A DNA stretch of 64,000 nucleotides from Cyathus striatus (GCA_025738555.1 JAOVFP010000006.1:1860001-1924000), one strand, 5' to 3'; shown: positions 1-12,725, counted from the stretch's first letter. Notes: a model not told the origin generated them from the letters alone. Translations and numbers: made by a program.

Positions 1-336
1 CGACGACGTAGATGCAAGGTACGCGATCACGTGCTGGTAAATCTCGATGTGACTACGTCAATAATTACGAGGTGGAGAAGAGAGAGTCTCACATCACCCA
101 CGATGCAGAACACAGAAAAAGAGAGATATTTTGCGGGGGGATGGTAATTCCTATTCTCCTCCACGAGAAAATGGCGTTGAGTCTGGTTGCTGGTAAGTCT
201 TACGCCGCTGTCTCGCTGATGATCGCAGATCGCCTATTTACATAACTCTTGTTCATTCCCCCTGTCATTCATCCAAATAGCCTCTCCGACAAGAGGCAGA
301 TCCACTTGCAGGATAATCAACTTCTCCCCCACCACC

Positions 337-3204
337 ATGGGGTTCCACCGTCCCAAATCCCCATTCCAAAGCTCAAGGCCATCATCAGGCGAACTGTCTC
401 TCCTGCACACTCCAGCTCACCCACTGACACCCTGAGGAAGAAGCCAGCACATCTGCAGGGAGGGAAATTCCCAAAGCTTCCGAAGCATGTCGTACTACAG
501 GTCGCGGCCCACCTCCCTACATGGGATCTTCTCCACCTCAGTCTCACAGTCCGTTTCTCCTCTCACCCTCTTTCTCGCTTATCCTGCTAATCCCGACATC
601 TTCGCAGTCCAAGCATCTCCGACAAACCCTCCTTCCATCCTTATATCACACCCTTGACCTCAGAACCAACAGGTCAATCGTCCGCCTTCTGCCTGCTCTC
701 CCCCACCGGCCCGAGATACAACCACACATCAAACAATTCATTGTTAGACCAAATAATGTCCTATACACACCCCCGGGCGAAGAAATGGACGAACGACGAG
801 TCGCGGACTGGGTCACCGATCTCTTAGGTGGCGGCAGCATGGACGGTCTCGAAGGCTTCGTGTGGGACGGCAGGGAAATGGCCACCGAAGACGTCTGGCT
901 CGTTCTCAGGACAGAGTGAGTCCATCTACATACACGCCCTTCGATCAGCCTTCAATTAACGTTTTTTCCATATCAGGTGTCCGCTAATAACGCGTCTCGG
1001 AACCTCGATAGGCGGCAACCCGCTCAACTCGAGAAGTCACGTGAGCACCCATCACCCCTCTTCCTCCTTTTCCTATACATTGTACTCACCCCACGTCAGT
1101 TCTATGAGTTCTCCAATTTAACGTCACTTTCACTAAGTGTCAAATGCCCCGAGTATGGTTGGACGACAGGTTAGATCGTCCCCTCTTTCCCCCCTTTTCA
1201 TCTTTCTTACGTTCCATTCGAAGGTCCCCCTCCTGCACCTGAGAAGTTTCCCCGCCGCTTCTGGGCGATGCTGATCGAACGTTGTCCAAGTCTCGTCTCG
1301 CTATCCTTCACAGGTCATGCCCCCTGTCCACGTATCTTCGATGCGCGACACATCATGCACGGCAGATGGGAGCACCTCCGGCACTTAGAAGTTGGCGAGA
1401 TGGTCTGTTTCCTCGAGGGATCCAGCTCTAATCCTGCCAGCGAAAATGGACACAGCCAAAGACGAAGCCCATCCCGAAGCTCCGTAAGCTCCATCTCCCA
1501 ACGGGACGCATTTGCCACCTTCCTAGCTCTCCACGCAGGCATAACTAACCTAACCCTCTCCCACCCCACTCTCCCCACAGCGCTGCCCCATCTCCCCATT
1601 CTGTCCGCCCTCACCGCTCCCCCCGGCATCCTGCGTGTTCTCTCTCCGAGCACGAAACACACCCTTCAAACGCTCCGTATCAGCGTCCTGCACCATACAC
1701 CCGCAGCACTTGCGTCCTCATGCGGGATTCTGACCGAGTACACGGGACTGCGCTCGCTCAGCCTATGGGTGGACTTTTCCTTCTCGGGCGGGTACGGTGC
1801 AGGGGGCGTCCGAGGCGTCGTAGAGTCCATCTTGCGCTCGATCACGCCCCATCTCGAGAGCATCGAGTTGTGGTTGTTAACCCGCTCCGGGTGCGCGGTC
1901 GATGATGTGCTTCTTGCGTTCCGGACCGCTGCGTCCCCGGCTTTGCGCGCGCTGAAGCTCATGGTGCTCTTTGATGGCAAGGACATGGATACTCAAAGGG
2001 TGTGGAGTTTGCTTCCTGGAATGCGGGAGGTGGAGATTTGGAAGAGTGCTGAACCATGGTTGAGTGCTTGTGGTGGCTGGGTGAGAGGTGGTGGGAGGTG
2101 GGAAGTCGTTGGTGAGCATGAGGTGGTGGAGGAGCAGGAAGGGAAGGTAGCGTTGAGCGTGGCTGCCTACGAGTGGAAGGATGCACCCAAGTTTCGTGCT
2201 CGTGTGTTTACGAAGGATGTAGTGGTCGATATAGAGGCGCGGAGAAGAGCTTGTGAGGTGCAACTTGGTTTGAGTAGGGCCGCGTTAAGACGTACCCCCG
2301 GCTCGACATCTACCACGAGTAGCTCGGGATCGTCAGGGAGCAGAAGCTCAAAATCCACTTCTGTTTCTACTACGCATTCGCTGAGCGGAGTGCAGTATCA
2401 AAAGTCTTTGCCGCATGCACCTGCGCATTCGCCTTCTACGTCTGTGTTTTCGAATGCCCCGTCGACGATCTCATTCTCTTCTCTTCCACCTCAAAATCCT
2501 ATCGCGCACAGAGGGTCATTCTCGACTCCCTCTTCGCCCTCCATGTCCGCTTTCCCATTGACCCATTCTACACCTGCACCTCTGCGCCGTTGATATTCCT
2601 CTCCGATTCGGGTAAGATACCTAGCCCTTCCCCCTCTGAAAAGAGAACAAATAGAAGAGCTTCTCTGTCGACTATCAATCCGCCGCCGTCTGCGTTCAGC
2701 GCTTTACCCGCGTCGAGTTCAGCAAATGTAAGTCGACGACCGTCGTCTTTCATGGGCATGCAGCCACCTTCGTCGTGGAGATCCTCGTCGCCTACCAAAC
2801 TCGCCTCGAATGGACCAGCTTACACCCCTCCCCCACCATCGAGCTCAAAACGACCTTCCTCAGCCGGCGCAGGCGCCGAAAAGGCACCCCCTTCGACGTG
2901 GCTCAGCCGTCGTCTTTCGTTCACTTCGATTTCGGGCGAGAAGAGTGGGGAGAGCAGAATGTTGGTCAGGAGCGCCGTTCCTAGAGCTATGAATGTTCAT
3001 TTTGATGACCCGCCTGTGTCGCGGGCTGGGTCGGTCGATGGACACGTCTCGCGTCCTGTGTCTATACATGATGGGAGTGGTGGATCGCATCCTAGTTCGA
3101 TGGATGGACATATTGGGTCGCGGCCTGCGTCTGTTTCGGGTGATTCGAGGAGGAGCAAGAAGAGTTTACGGAACTGGGTTGGAAGTGTTGTTGGGCGGGG
3201 GTAG
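337..3204 (+). CDS. F-box/LRR-type protein with Ser-rich C-terminus (frame broken twice)
   Basis: F-box proteins are substrate adaptors of SCF ubiquitin ligases; this role is inferred from the family. The F-box-like helix block lies at about 466-548 (KFPKLPKHVVLQVAAHLPTW) and continues after a short intron with SKHLRQTLLPSLYHTLDL. Leu-rich segments follow, such as MLIERCPSLVSLSF at 1268, and then a long Ser/Pro/Arg tail. Introns are about 549-608, 917-976, 1039-1097 and 1169-1224. I chose ATG 337 because it opens a plausible N-terminus. That frame stops at 433, however, and the F-box is read one base over. The main exon stops at 2591-2593, and a 200-residue Ser-rich frame opens at once (2590-3204) with the same composition. 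One extra base at each point (CCC near 431, TT near 2590) would give one continuous protein. No intron explains either switch. The exact start is uncertain. Confidence 0.7.
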
Positions 3205-3311
3205 GTGAGTGGTTACTTGGAAAATTAGACTTTTAGATAGCGTAGCTTTGTATCCATATAATTGATAATGTGTATATTAGCTGTATTTTGTACATACGCT
3301 TTGCCTCGCAT

Positions 3312-5575
3312 TCAATACATATGTATTATTCTGACCGGTATTAGTATATTCCTACACGTTCGGGTTATATTTCCAGAGATATCTAATATACACTGCATGG
3401 GTAGTATACAAAATCCAATAAAACATATGGGCAGTAAATACCATACAAATATCCCGGGTAAATCAATCTCTTGAGCTTCCTCCCTACTGGCACCGATATC
3501 TATCTCTTTTCCACTCCCACTTCCCAAGTGGCCATTCCTTCCTCTTATACACCCACTCCCTTGTATTCTCACCTCCCTCAAACTGGGACACGACTTCCTC
3601 CAAGCAAAAATCACATCCATAACCCCCTCCTCATCCAGTCTCTCAATAGGACCCACTTCAGCCCTCCTTTTCCTCGCTGCATGAATACTGGGAAAGACCT
3701 CCGGAAACCTCGGGCAATTCGGGCCCTCGTACGCAATGTTCTCCAGATCTCGAGAGGTAGATCGGTGTACTGGCTGAGGATGTACGGGTCTGTTTCCGTA
3801 TGGTCCCAATCGTTATCCAGGGATGAGGTTTGTGGCGGGGTAGGACGGTATAGAAGGTATTGGGGTGTGACGGGATGGTGAGTGGGTGGGTGCACGTGGT
3901 GGTGGATGTGAGCCATACCCGATGAGCAAGGGAATGAACAGGATGAAGACAACGTTGAGAGGCGTACTTCGAGGGCACGGGATGAAAGACACGTACACCT
4001 CGGTGATATGGGGTTGTAGATGTGGAGAACTTCGAGATTGGGAAGGTGTAGGAGGAATTGTGGTCCTAGACTAATGATCGTTTGCTAAATTAAATTGAAA
4101 TAAATTAGTATTCTGGGCTGATTGTAGGTGAAAGAGATACGTACCTCATCAGGCCAGCCACTGACATATTTTACCTCTAGACTCCGCAGAGTTGGAAAAT
4201 GCAACGTAAGAGGGAAAAGCACCTCTATGTCCCACCTTGGCATCGGAATTGAGAGTGTTTCGATTGGTAGTCCAGCCAACCGACGCAAAGTCCTAACTAG
4301 TTTGTCGACCCTTTTGTCTGTACCTGCATCTGTTAAATAAATCTGTCGTACTGAAGATGAAGCTGCACTCTTTGGAATAGATAGGAGTGGATATGATGTG
4401 TCGTCATATTCATCAGATATGGAAGAATGGATCGACTCATCCAGCGGAGTTTCAGTAACTACAAGTGGAACGACAGTGCACATCGGACCATGGTATACTT
4501 GTAGATTGGGTAAAATCCCAGCAGGAACACGCGGAGTGCCATTAAATCGCCTGATATGCAATGTCTTAATCCCTTGGTGCTCCATCAAGAACTTTTCAAA
4601 TGGACGATGCATTTCAATCCCTGTGTCCTGGGGCCATTGGCCAGCAGAGTACAGATAAAAGGTATGAAGATGAGGAGCAACAAGTGGAAGGGGTTTATCT
4701 GGACTATCAGGTAACAAAAGGCCTGCGAGAATACGCGCAGAGATTGGGTCCCAATCGATGTCGAGGGTTGTAATGTTAGGTGCATAGCATATCCGCAGAG
4801 CACGGCGATATCTGTACCGCTGTGTACTATCCTCATCTTTTATCCTCTTGATCACAAGCTCCGTAATCGGAAGCTCAATGAATTCGTCTGGCTGGGCAAA
4901 GGCAGGCTCTGGGAGGTAGCACCTGTTGAACACCAACTTTCTAAGAGAAGGAAGATTTTTAATGACGTCGTACACTTCGCCAGGAAGTGCATTATTCTGG
5001 AACACAAGTTCACGAAGGTTGACGAAACTCCGAATGCGGGTGCATAGAAGGGTATAGATATCATCAGTAGCAGTAAAATTGATCTGGGAGAGATCTATCT
5101 GGGGGTTGTCGATTGACTGTTGAGACTGAACAGATGCGGGAGGGGAGGACTCGAGCCAAGGGTAAATATTATTAAACGACATGGCGTACGCACGGAGAGA
5201 CATAAATGTCCCATTCGAAAAGAGCAAGTCACTACTGGTATCGAAGCGTCCGCCCCAAGTGGCTCTTTGGGAAAAGTAAGGCATGGAAATCATTAATGAC
5301 GTAGGGACAGTGTCCATTGCTGTGTTCTGTCGGTCCCAGAATGGCATATTACGGAGGAAACCAAGGGGACTTGAGAACTTGACGCTGCGGTACAGTGAGC
5401 GGATGGCGAGAGAGTGAAGGTATCTGCATGTGCGAATGATGTTGTAGAGGTCGCGCGGATCTGAAAGGGATTCGAAGACATGGATCCATGTTTCAGGGGG
5501 AAGTGAGTTGAGGTTGAATACGGGAGATGGGGACGAGGATGCACGGTATATATAGATGGGAGAGGCGACAGACAT
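3312..5575 (-). CDS. F-box/LRR-type protein
   Basis: The F-box is near residues 20-60: FNLNSLPPETWIHVFESL, then RDLYNIIRTCRYLHSLAIRS. This matches the Agaricomycete pattern in which an N-terminal F-box recruits an SCF ligase and a degenerate Leu-rich body selects a target. Exon 1 runs 5575 to about 4141. Splicing with donor GTATCT and an acceptor near 4066 restores a Leu-rich stretch (PQFLLHLPNLEVLHIYN). A last exon below about 3800 carries a typical family ending (CPSLREVRIQ). The start at 5575 is the first ATG before the F-box, 120 bp from a TCACGTGA motif. It converges on the F-box gene at 337-3204, ending about 110 bp from it, but the two are not close copies. The third exon may really end earlier than 3312, since its last 60 residues look less protein-like. 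Confidence 0.75.
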
Positions 5576-5694
5576 CGTTGGGGAGAAGACGCAGGACGCA
5601 GGAGCAGCGATGTCAATGAGCGTCGAGCGAAGGCTCCGGAGCTACAATACTTTGACAATGGTACTCGGGCCTGGGAATCATCCAATCAAATCAT

Positions 5695-5702
5695 TCACGT
5701 GA
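5695..5702. promoter_or_regulatory. TCACGTGA E-box octamer
   Basis: This palindromic CACGTG-core site lies 120 bp upstream of the F-box start at 5575. CACGTG is bound by bHLH factors such as Cbf1. The same octamer occurs upstream of other genes in this window. Confidence 0.4.
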
Positions 5703-5789
5703 TGTACTACTGATAATGCTGTTCAAGGAGTAAAGACATTGCCGTTAGAAATTAATAGATACAAATAGATGATGTAGTCGCCACCCAGT

Positions 5790-7063
5790 TAAGCTTATTA
5801 TTCCCACTAACTTTAGTTATTCCCACTAACTTTAGTTAGTAGGGTTATGGGGCTCGATGTTGAAAACTTTTTGGCAGTAAATTTCGATGCCATGAAGCCG
5901 AGTAGTCATGGGTTCAGTTATTCGGCAAATTCCTTGTTCACGTATTGTTCACCGACCGGTTTAGTAGATACAAGTATGGTATATGGCGGTAATGGGTCTC
6001 CTCTACTTTCTTTCATGGCTTGCCCTGTGTAGGTCCCTGCCTATAGCCGGCATTATTCCCACTAACTTTAGTTAGTAGGGTTATGGAGACCGAAATTCAG
6101 AAATTTCTGGCAGTAAAATTTATGCTGTGCAGTTGAGTTTGAAAAAACTTCGGCATTTCCCCTATTACACCTTTGTTTCACCCGTTTCAGCCGTCATTTC
6201 TTTCGCCTCATATATATAACTCGTGTCTCTTGTTTTACTCTCTGTTCCCTTGTTCCTTTACTCTTCCTTTAACCTTCCTCGTACGAAATGATGTCCGTTC
6301 TTCTTAACAGTGTTATGGTCGCTGCAATGTACAATGCTCAGGTAATAGGGAACTCCGGGTCTTAGTTAATCGCTACTATCTCTGGCATCCTGTTGCAACC
6401 GGGGATTCATGCTATTGAAGTTACTCCTATGACGACGATTAGATTGCTAGCTTGTTGCGTTAAGGTATGTGTATGATCAGAGCGTGGTCTGTGCCTTCGT
6501 TTAGGATGTTCGTGGTATACCAAATGTTGTGGAGACTTTCTTTCCACTGAATTTTTATTACTGCACTATATTGTGTTCAAATTCGCTCGACTTTCCTGCT
6601 GGCTTCCCGCCTTTATATTTCTTTTCCAATGATAATTTCTACTGGTACCTACTTTTTTTTGACGGCTTAAATATTCCTGGCGTCTTCTTTTTTTGGTACT
6701 ACGTGGTTTTTGTCCTGTTTCAGTTCTTCCCTCTCCCTCTTCTTTCTCTGTAGTAGCTTCTACCTGTATTCGATGATCAGTTGTCTGATTGTTTTATCTA
6801 TCTGTTAATTGCTATTGTCCTTGCATTATATCTAACTTAGAACAAACTCAGCAATCCTACTATTCATGGTATTGAGAGTATTTCCCACTTGTTTCCATTA
6901 ATTGGCTTCGCCTCCTCCGCCTTCCTGTTTATACTTCTTCAACAGCAGTATTCCTAATACCTATACATAACACAATTTCAGTGTTCGATTTACATTAAAC
7001 GTCTTGTACAATTAGTTAGTGGGCTTTGCCGGCGACAGTCGGCTCTAGGTATTATTAAGCTTA
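5790..7063. mobile_element. Possible degenerate DNA-transposon or MITE-like remnant
   Basis: The left edge reads TAAGCTTATTATT and then CCCACTAACT. The right edge, read on the minus strand, begins TAAGCTTAATAAT, and CCCACTAACT recurs about 40 bases further in. This gives a 13-base imperfect terminal inverted repeat plus a shared inner motif. I see no clear target-site duplication and no transposase, so this is tentative. Confidence 0.25.
5820..6140. repeat. Two direct copies of an ~85-bp module around CTAACTTTAGTTAG
   Basis: Copy 1 (about 5820-5905) and copy 2 (about 6055-6140) share TTCCCACTAACTTTAG, then TTAGTAGGGTTATGG, then a diverged part with the common words TTTCTGGCAGTAAA/TTTTTGGCAGTAAA. 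The first 19 bases are also duplicated in tandem at 5798-5816. ACTAAC-TTTA-GTTAGT is itself an inverted repeat. Confidence 0.6.
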
Positions 7064-8876
7064 TACCTGCTCGTGTCACATGATCACCCCCGTGTTTCGC
7101 TGCGGACCTTCGGATTTGCCTGAAATCCGGATATCGAGTTTTTCATGTAAGGAAAAGTTCCTTCAACTCGCGTAGGCCTCCATCAGCCTTACTACCCTCC
7201 TATCGCCCTACCTATATTCAATCTGCGGCATCTTTGTAGACGTTGGGAGCGACTTGCCAACATCCAGTACTCATCCAGTGCCACACTGCCTCTGGCTCAT
7301 TTATGGACGGGCAGAAGCCATCGCTATTTTTATACATTCCCTTCTAGTACCGAGTACCTAGCTTGTGGCTACATATTCCGATGCACGGGGACATCAGGAG
7401 ATATCAGGACGCTCATGTACAAATCAACTGCTTCGGCAACTCGAATGGCTCATGCTGGCTTCAAGTGTCTAGGATACTATCGCTCACCTGTTGATGAGAA
7501 CACCGCTCAATGAGAATGTCACACCTGTGTCGCACTTGTCTCATCAAAGAATTCAACGACCGACTAGCAGTGCTGAAGCGAACACCGGCACAGATCAATG
7601 AGATCCATCAAATTCTTCATATTCCGCTCGTTCCGTCCTACGGCAAGTGTGACATTCCCCATAAGTTGGAAGTTCAAAAGTTCATGAATTTCCGTAAAAT
7701 AAAAGATATATTATAGATTCTAGAGCTTAAAATAGACTGTATGTAATGTGTGAGGTAAGAAAGGCAACAGGAAAGTGGAGAAATATAGTGATTCTCATTG
7801 AGTGGTTGTCTCATCAACTGGTGAACAATAGTAAACCTAGCATGTTCTCTATTGTAATTTGTAGACCAATCAGAAAGTAGGTCTGATCCTTCGGTTTCCG
7901 AGAAGTCTTTCCCCTACCAGGGACTGGTGTTTTCTCCTTTAGCCCATGCCCGTATGGAATGATTACGCTGGTGGCGTTACCTCAATCGGCTCTTTCAGTT
8001 ATACTGAAATATCTTCACTCGTACAACGTCATGTCGCCATGTGTAGGCAGAAGACGACACACGTACGCGACAATCCGGCGCTATTAGCGCGCTCGAATCT
8101 CGCCAGTCTAATTATAATCGCACCTCAAATTCCGAGTGAATAGCGCACCGTCAAATATTTCTCAGCATTGAACGTAACTGAATCATATATGCTGTCCCTG
8201 ATGCACTTAATACGGTGTACCTCACAATCCATCTGCCAAGTTGTGTTTTACATACCACAAAATGATACATCTCATAACAAACATCTTCGCGAACTATCGT
8301 AACTGCCACATCATTTAGATTAAGGATTGAACGAATTTCAAATATCTGGCGGCCATCGGCAAGATAATAATAGCCTCATCACAACTTATCACAACAATTG
8401 CTCCAACACTGACAGGCTCAACGCTGCTCAACGAGGGTTCGTTTCATTCATATTGGTATTGATACGTATAGACTCCAGCTTGCATGACGCCATTTACCAC
8501 CGCATCGTCGCTTCATTATTACGTGATACAATACCCAGGCGACGCTGGCGCAAGACCTTCACATCGAAAATTAAAGCGACAATTACCCATTCCTCAAGAA
8601 AATTTGAGACTCTTCTGAACTTTCCAAAATATAGTCTATTACTATGCTATCGTCTCTCCAACATGACGACTACATAAATGTAAATATGCATGAAGTCAAA
8701 ATGTCCGTCCAGTTTGTGGATAATAAAGGGAAAATGTGCTGCAATAAAGGACTGAATATGGTCGCCTTTAAAAAGGACAACGCTACACAGAACTCAACGT
8801 TTTAATTAACTATTGAAGGGCTGTTAACACTAGTAACCCCAATGAATGATCATTAAATCATACCTATTCTGGGTAT

Positions 8877-9458
8877 TTAAAGCAGGAGACCAGCGGCAGC
8901 AGCCAAAACAGCAACGACACCTCCCTTGGCACTAAGGACCATAGGAGAAGCTGCAGAGCTAGAAGAGGATGAAGCTGCAGAGCTAGCAGCGCTGGATGCT
9001 GCAGATGCTGCGCTAGACCTGACTGAAGACGCTGCGGCAGAGGCACCAGAGGCTATAGAGGAAGCAGCACTCCCAGCAGCGCTGGTAGCAGAGCTAGCTG
9101 GTGCAGTAGCACTGCTTAGTGCGCTGCCTGCTTCGCTGGTAAGGCTAGAAGCAACCCTAAAAATTATCATTAGTGCAATCCTGTATGCCCGACGCAGTAC
9201 GAGGCTTACGAAGAGAGCCCAGAGGCTATAGAGGATGCAGCACTAGCAATACCGGATGCTGCAGACCCAGCTGCACTGGTGGCAGAACTGAAGGTTCAAA
9301 AGGTAAATGTCAACAATTTCTATCGATTTGAATTGTTGAGGCAAGACGTACGCAAGGGGGTCAGTGGCCAATGCAGTAGTAGAGGACTCGGAAGCTTGAG
9401 CCTGAGCAAGGGCAGCGTATGCGAGAGCAGAGAAAATGAGCGTGAAGGAGGTCTTCAT
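8877..9458 (-). CDS. Secreted Ser/Ala-rich protein with GPI-anchor-type C-terminus
   Basis: The first exon encodes a clear signal peptide (MKTSFTLIFSALAYAALA). Two introns follow: about 9289-9352, with donor GTACGT and acceptor CTTCAG, and about 9171-9211, with donor GTAAGC and acceptor TTTTAG. Splicing them gives one frame made almost only of Ser and Ala. The C-terminus is a hydrophobic segment (GGVVAVLAAAAGLLL) at the stop, as in GPI-anchored fungal wall proteins. Exon 2 and exon 3 share an internal duplication around SAASSIASG. A cell-surface location is inferred; no enzymatic motif is visible. The next gene on the same strand has the same design but a different sequence. Confidence 0.75.
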
Positions 9459-10116
9459 GTTGATAGAATACGACGTGAAGGTATAGAATAAAGTAAAAAG
9501 TTGAGAGGTATGCAGCGAAGGTCGGCCTGAAAGGAAGGATGGCGAAACTAATCGAGGCCAGTCAGGTTTTTATAACCACCACAAAAGCGGTTCATTCAGC
9601 CCTGTCACATTTTGAACATAGAACGCGTAATGGGGTGCGTTTCAAAAATGGGGTGGTGCAAGGAAGCATCTCCACTCCAACAGATTGACCGCTTCCACCG
9701 ACGATGCATCTTCCCGCGATGTTTCATACTCGCTTGCCATTGGTGGTAAATTTAGCATATGTATAGGCCTTGGGTGGAAGCTATGATGCAAAGAGCGCTG
9801 TGCACAGTTGGATTTATCTGAATCACTTGGAAATCGCGAAGGCTGGAGTGACCGGCGATCTTTCAAAATGGCATAAGCGGTAGTAATAGTATTCCTCTTT
9901 GGCAACGATGGTGTGGAGCACAACATGGAAGCGGTGTTGCATGTTACTGTATACGTATATCACAAGTATGTATGCAAGTGCAGATGCTTATTCAAAAGAC
10001 ATCAATAAATGTACCCACAGAACCTAGAACCTACAAACAAACGAAGAAATCCCGCGTAAAAATCCATGTGTAAATCGTCATTGTCGACATCATTTTCCTC
10101 CGTCCGTAATTACGCA
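9459..10116. other. Intergenic
   Basis: This holds the promoter of the 9458 gene, with a TATA-like TTTTTATAA near 9569, and the 3' flank of the next gene. No supported coding sequence. Confidence 0.5.
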
Positions 10117-10697
10117 CTACATCAGCCCGATAGCAGCAGAGACTGCAGCCCATAAAGTGATCAATCCAACTAGTGCGGTACCATCATGCTTCAGCGCTGC
10201 ACTCGTACTCGAGGCCGAAGAGGCTGCGCTTGTAGTTGTGGAGCCAGATGGTGGAGCAGAAGCACTGGATGCACTGGAAGCAGCGGAGCCTGATGTGCTG
10301 ACGGTAACCGACACTGATGTGGAAGTGGAGGTAGCGGACAACGAGCTGCCTGTGGAAAGAGGCGAAGTGACTGTGACTGAAGTGCTTGTTGTGATGGAGA
10401 CAGATCCAGAAGCTGCAGAAGTGGCGACTGTGGAGAAATTCAAGCCTGAACTACTACCACTGGCGCTGGGGAAGACCGACGGAGGGATAGGTAAAGAAGT
10501 AGATGCAGTACTAAGACGGTCACGGGATGAGCTTTGGTATGCCGGAGTCTAACTTCAACTTGCACTCACCGTGGAACGCCACTGGGTCTCACCAAGCTGG
10601 ACGTCGCCGTCGTCGTGGAGCTCGTCTCACTCACCTGGGCGAAGCCCACAGAGGAGAGTGATAATACGACAGCCGAGATGAGGATATCGGTTCTCAT
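10117..10697 (-). CDS. Secreted Ser/Thr-rich protein with GPI-anchor-type C-terminus
   Basis: The start at 10697 gives a signal peptide (MRTDILISAVVLSLSSVGFA). One intron, with donor GTGAGT at about 10570 and acceptor GTCTTAG at about 10519, joins ...SGVPR to TASTSLPIPPSVFPS in frame. The body is a mucin-like run of Ser, Thr and Val that would be heavily O-glycosylated. The end (TALVGLITLWAAVSAAIGLM) is a hydrophobic GPI-type signal. It lies about 660 bp upstream of the similar gene at 8877-9458, on the same strand. The two are probably a functional pair of surface proteins rather than recent duplicates. No domain is recognised. Confidence 0.75.
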
Positions 10698-11572
10698 GGT
10701 CCTAGGCGTACTGACACGGCTACTGTTTCGTCATTTTATACCTGACTGGCGAAGTGACCTTCTTCAAGTTTCCCTTCAGCGGCCATTAGCAGCCATGTTG
10801 TCAAAATATTAATAGTTCGTGCATGCAGGAGGTAATATGTAACTTCTGAACATGTGCACTGATGAATAGTCTTATAAATAGAACATTAAATTATAGCCAT
10901 ATAACCGGACAGATTCAGGCATCCTGTGGGTAAAAATGGACGTAGTATGATGTCCAATTCTTCGATGAGATGAGAAGGAAAGAGGAAAGAAAATGGTGAG
11001 CAATGTATCTTAATAAAGTGCATGATTGCTGTAAGCCTGCATAGCTTCGAAAACGAGATTGGAGGAGAAATGGAAGGCGCAAGAGGAGTCGTCTTTCTCT
11101 ATCTAAATGGTCACGATGTCGGTATTGACATAGGACGGACATGCGCTACCTGAATGGCGTGAAATAAATGTCAAAAGCCTCTGATATTATGAGAGAATAT
11201 TCGTGTTTCAACGTACGGTGCCGTATGTGTCTCCCCTCATTTAATATATTATACAAAAGCGCTCATGCTGGCTCATAGCCAACTCATGGCAGAAGGGTAA
11301 TATTTGACACAATTATTGGAAGTCGATGTAGTTATGTACATTCCAGCTCTTAAAGCACATCGGAGTAGGCAGCTAGTATTTACACAAATATATTTGGAGA
11401 TCGTGATTGGTGATGACTATGGATACAAAATGCAAGATTAAAGTGTGCATACGGTAAGTAGTGGGACTCTCAGAGCCCCGTGTGCAGTGAAATGCTATAA
11501 GAACAAAAATCCCTGTTTGTAAATGGGACGGAAAACAATGCATGAAATATGAGAACACAATAGATTATCCCA
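10698..11572. other. Intergenic
   Basis: No recognised gene. A TATA-like TTTTATA near 10734 probably serves the 10697 start. Confidence 0.5.
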
Positions 11573-12725
11573 TTAGTACTCGGAGTACGTAGGAGGGGGC
11601 TTCCTAAAGCTTGCAGATCGGCGTGTGGCAGCATCTCCATTTTCTTCTGGACTTTCGATAATAGCCCACAGTCGTTGATTACTAGGGCGCAGTGGCTGTC
11701 GCATAGCCGACGGAGTAGATACAGGAGTGGGTAATGGAACCTTTGGCTCGGCAGGTTTCGGAGTAGAAGTATAAGTAGCATCTCCATTTCTGCGAGCTCG
11801 GTGGGGTGTGGGTCCCACAAGAGAATCACGGGAGTGAGAGATCCGGTTGGAAGTACGATTGGTCCTCGGGATGGTGGGAGTGGAAGGGAGCACAATTTCT
11901 CTGGAAGACTCTGTTTTCCACTTCTCATCGTCCTTGGGAGCATGCCTTTCTGTTGCCTTGGGTTTCTCGGGGAATACGAGATCCACCGGAACACCATCCC
12001 CCAGCTTCTTCCTCAGCCGATCCATCTTCTTCAGACGCGCGCTGTTGGCGGAAGGGATTATGAAGGAAGGATCATCGAGAGACACTCTCTGGTGGGGCAT
12101 AGATTTAGGGGAAATAGTGTAAGGTTGATGGCTGCTCTCGAAACTATCAACGGAACTTGCACGGGAATGAGAACGTGAGGTGGAGGGTGAAGACTGTAAT
12201 GAACTGTAAGGTGAATATTGACTGTATGGAGTTGGGGAAGCAGGAATCGTCTCCAACGAAGGGGGTATTGCCAGTCGAAGAAGAGGTTGTGTTGGGCCAG
12301 AACACTTATCAAAAGAACCGGGTAAAGTGCTTTGGGAATAGCGGGATAAAGACGTCGATGATCGTGGTAAATGATTGGAATGTGAATCCGTAGAAAGAGG
12401 TGTAAGTATTTCAAAGCAGAGATCGTCGGATCCTGAACTTGAGGAAGAAAATGAATCTACAGATGAACGGGGAAAGCGAGAGTCCTTGTAAGGAAGTTCA
12501 ATTTGAACAGGCCCTGTAGTGTATCGTCAGAACAGTATATACTTTGCGAAACGGGGTGCACGAACCTAATACATTAGGTATACCCTCGTCAAGCAAATGT
12601 GGACTGCTTCCCAGAAGCTGGCCGAGCTTCTTGGTCTTGCGTAGCAGTTGACTGCGCTGCTCGGGAGAGAGAGCGTGGACGGTAGGTGGTGGTGGTGGAA
12701 AGACCACTTTATGTGAAGAGGACAT
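11573..12725 (-). CDS. Uncharacterised Ser/Pro-rich protein
   Basis: Two exons. Exon 1 (12566-12725) encodes MSSSHKVVFPPPPPTVHALS followed by a basic helix (PEQRSQLLRKTKKLGQLLG). Exon 2 (11573-12513) continues in frame (LGPVQIELPYKDSRFPRSS) after a 52-nt intron with donor GTTCGT. The rest is Ser-rich and probably disordered. It has one charged helical patch (ARLKKMDRLRKKLGDGVPVD) and an NQRLWAIIESPEE block near the C-terminus. I do not recognise a domain or a function. The good reading frame across the splice and the two ordered basic patches argue that it is a real gene. A cytosolic or nuclear location is a guess from composition. Confidence 0.65.

Larger units (their letters stand above)
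5703..8876. other. Gene-poor region
   Basis: I find no recognisable protein domain here. The stretch is AT-rich and its reading frames are short and featureless. It holds two related direct repeats and a possible mobile-element remnant (separate entries). A TATA-like TATATATAA near 6212 is followed by a CT-rich leader and an ATG at 6289, but I cannot extend this into a convincing gene. Confidence 0.5.

Noticed and set aside
5838..5846. TAGGGTTA resembling a telomere repeat
   Set aside because: A single unit inside a longer repeat module. No array, so no telomere signal.
6289..6760. A promoter-like leader and ATG followed by possible short exons and a hydrophobic frame
   Set aside because: Splice choices are arbitrary and the product matches nothing I know.
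8926..9231. Plus-strand Glu/Ala-rich frame
   Set aside because: Antisense shadow of the Ser/Ala-rich GPI-type gene.
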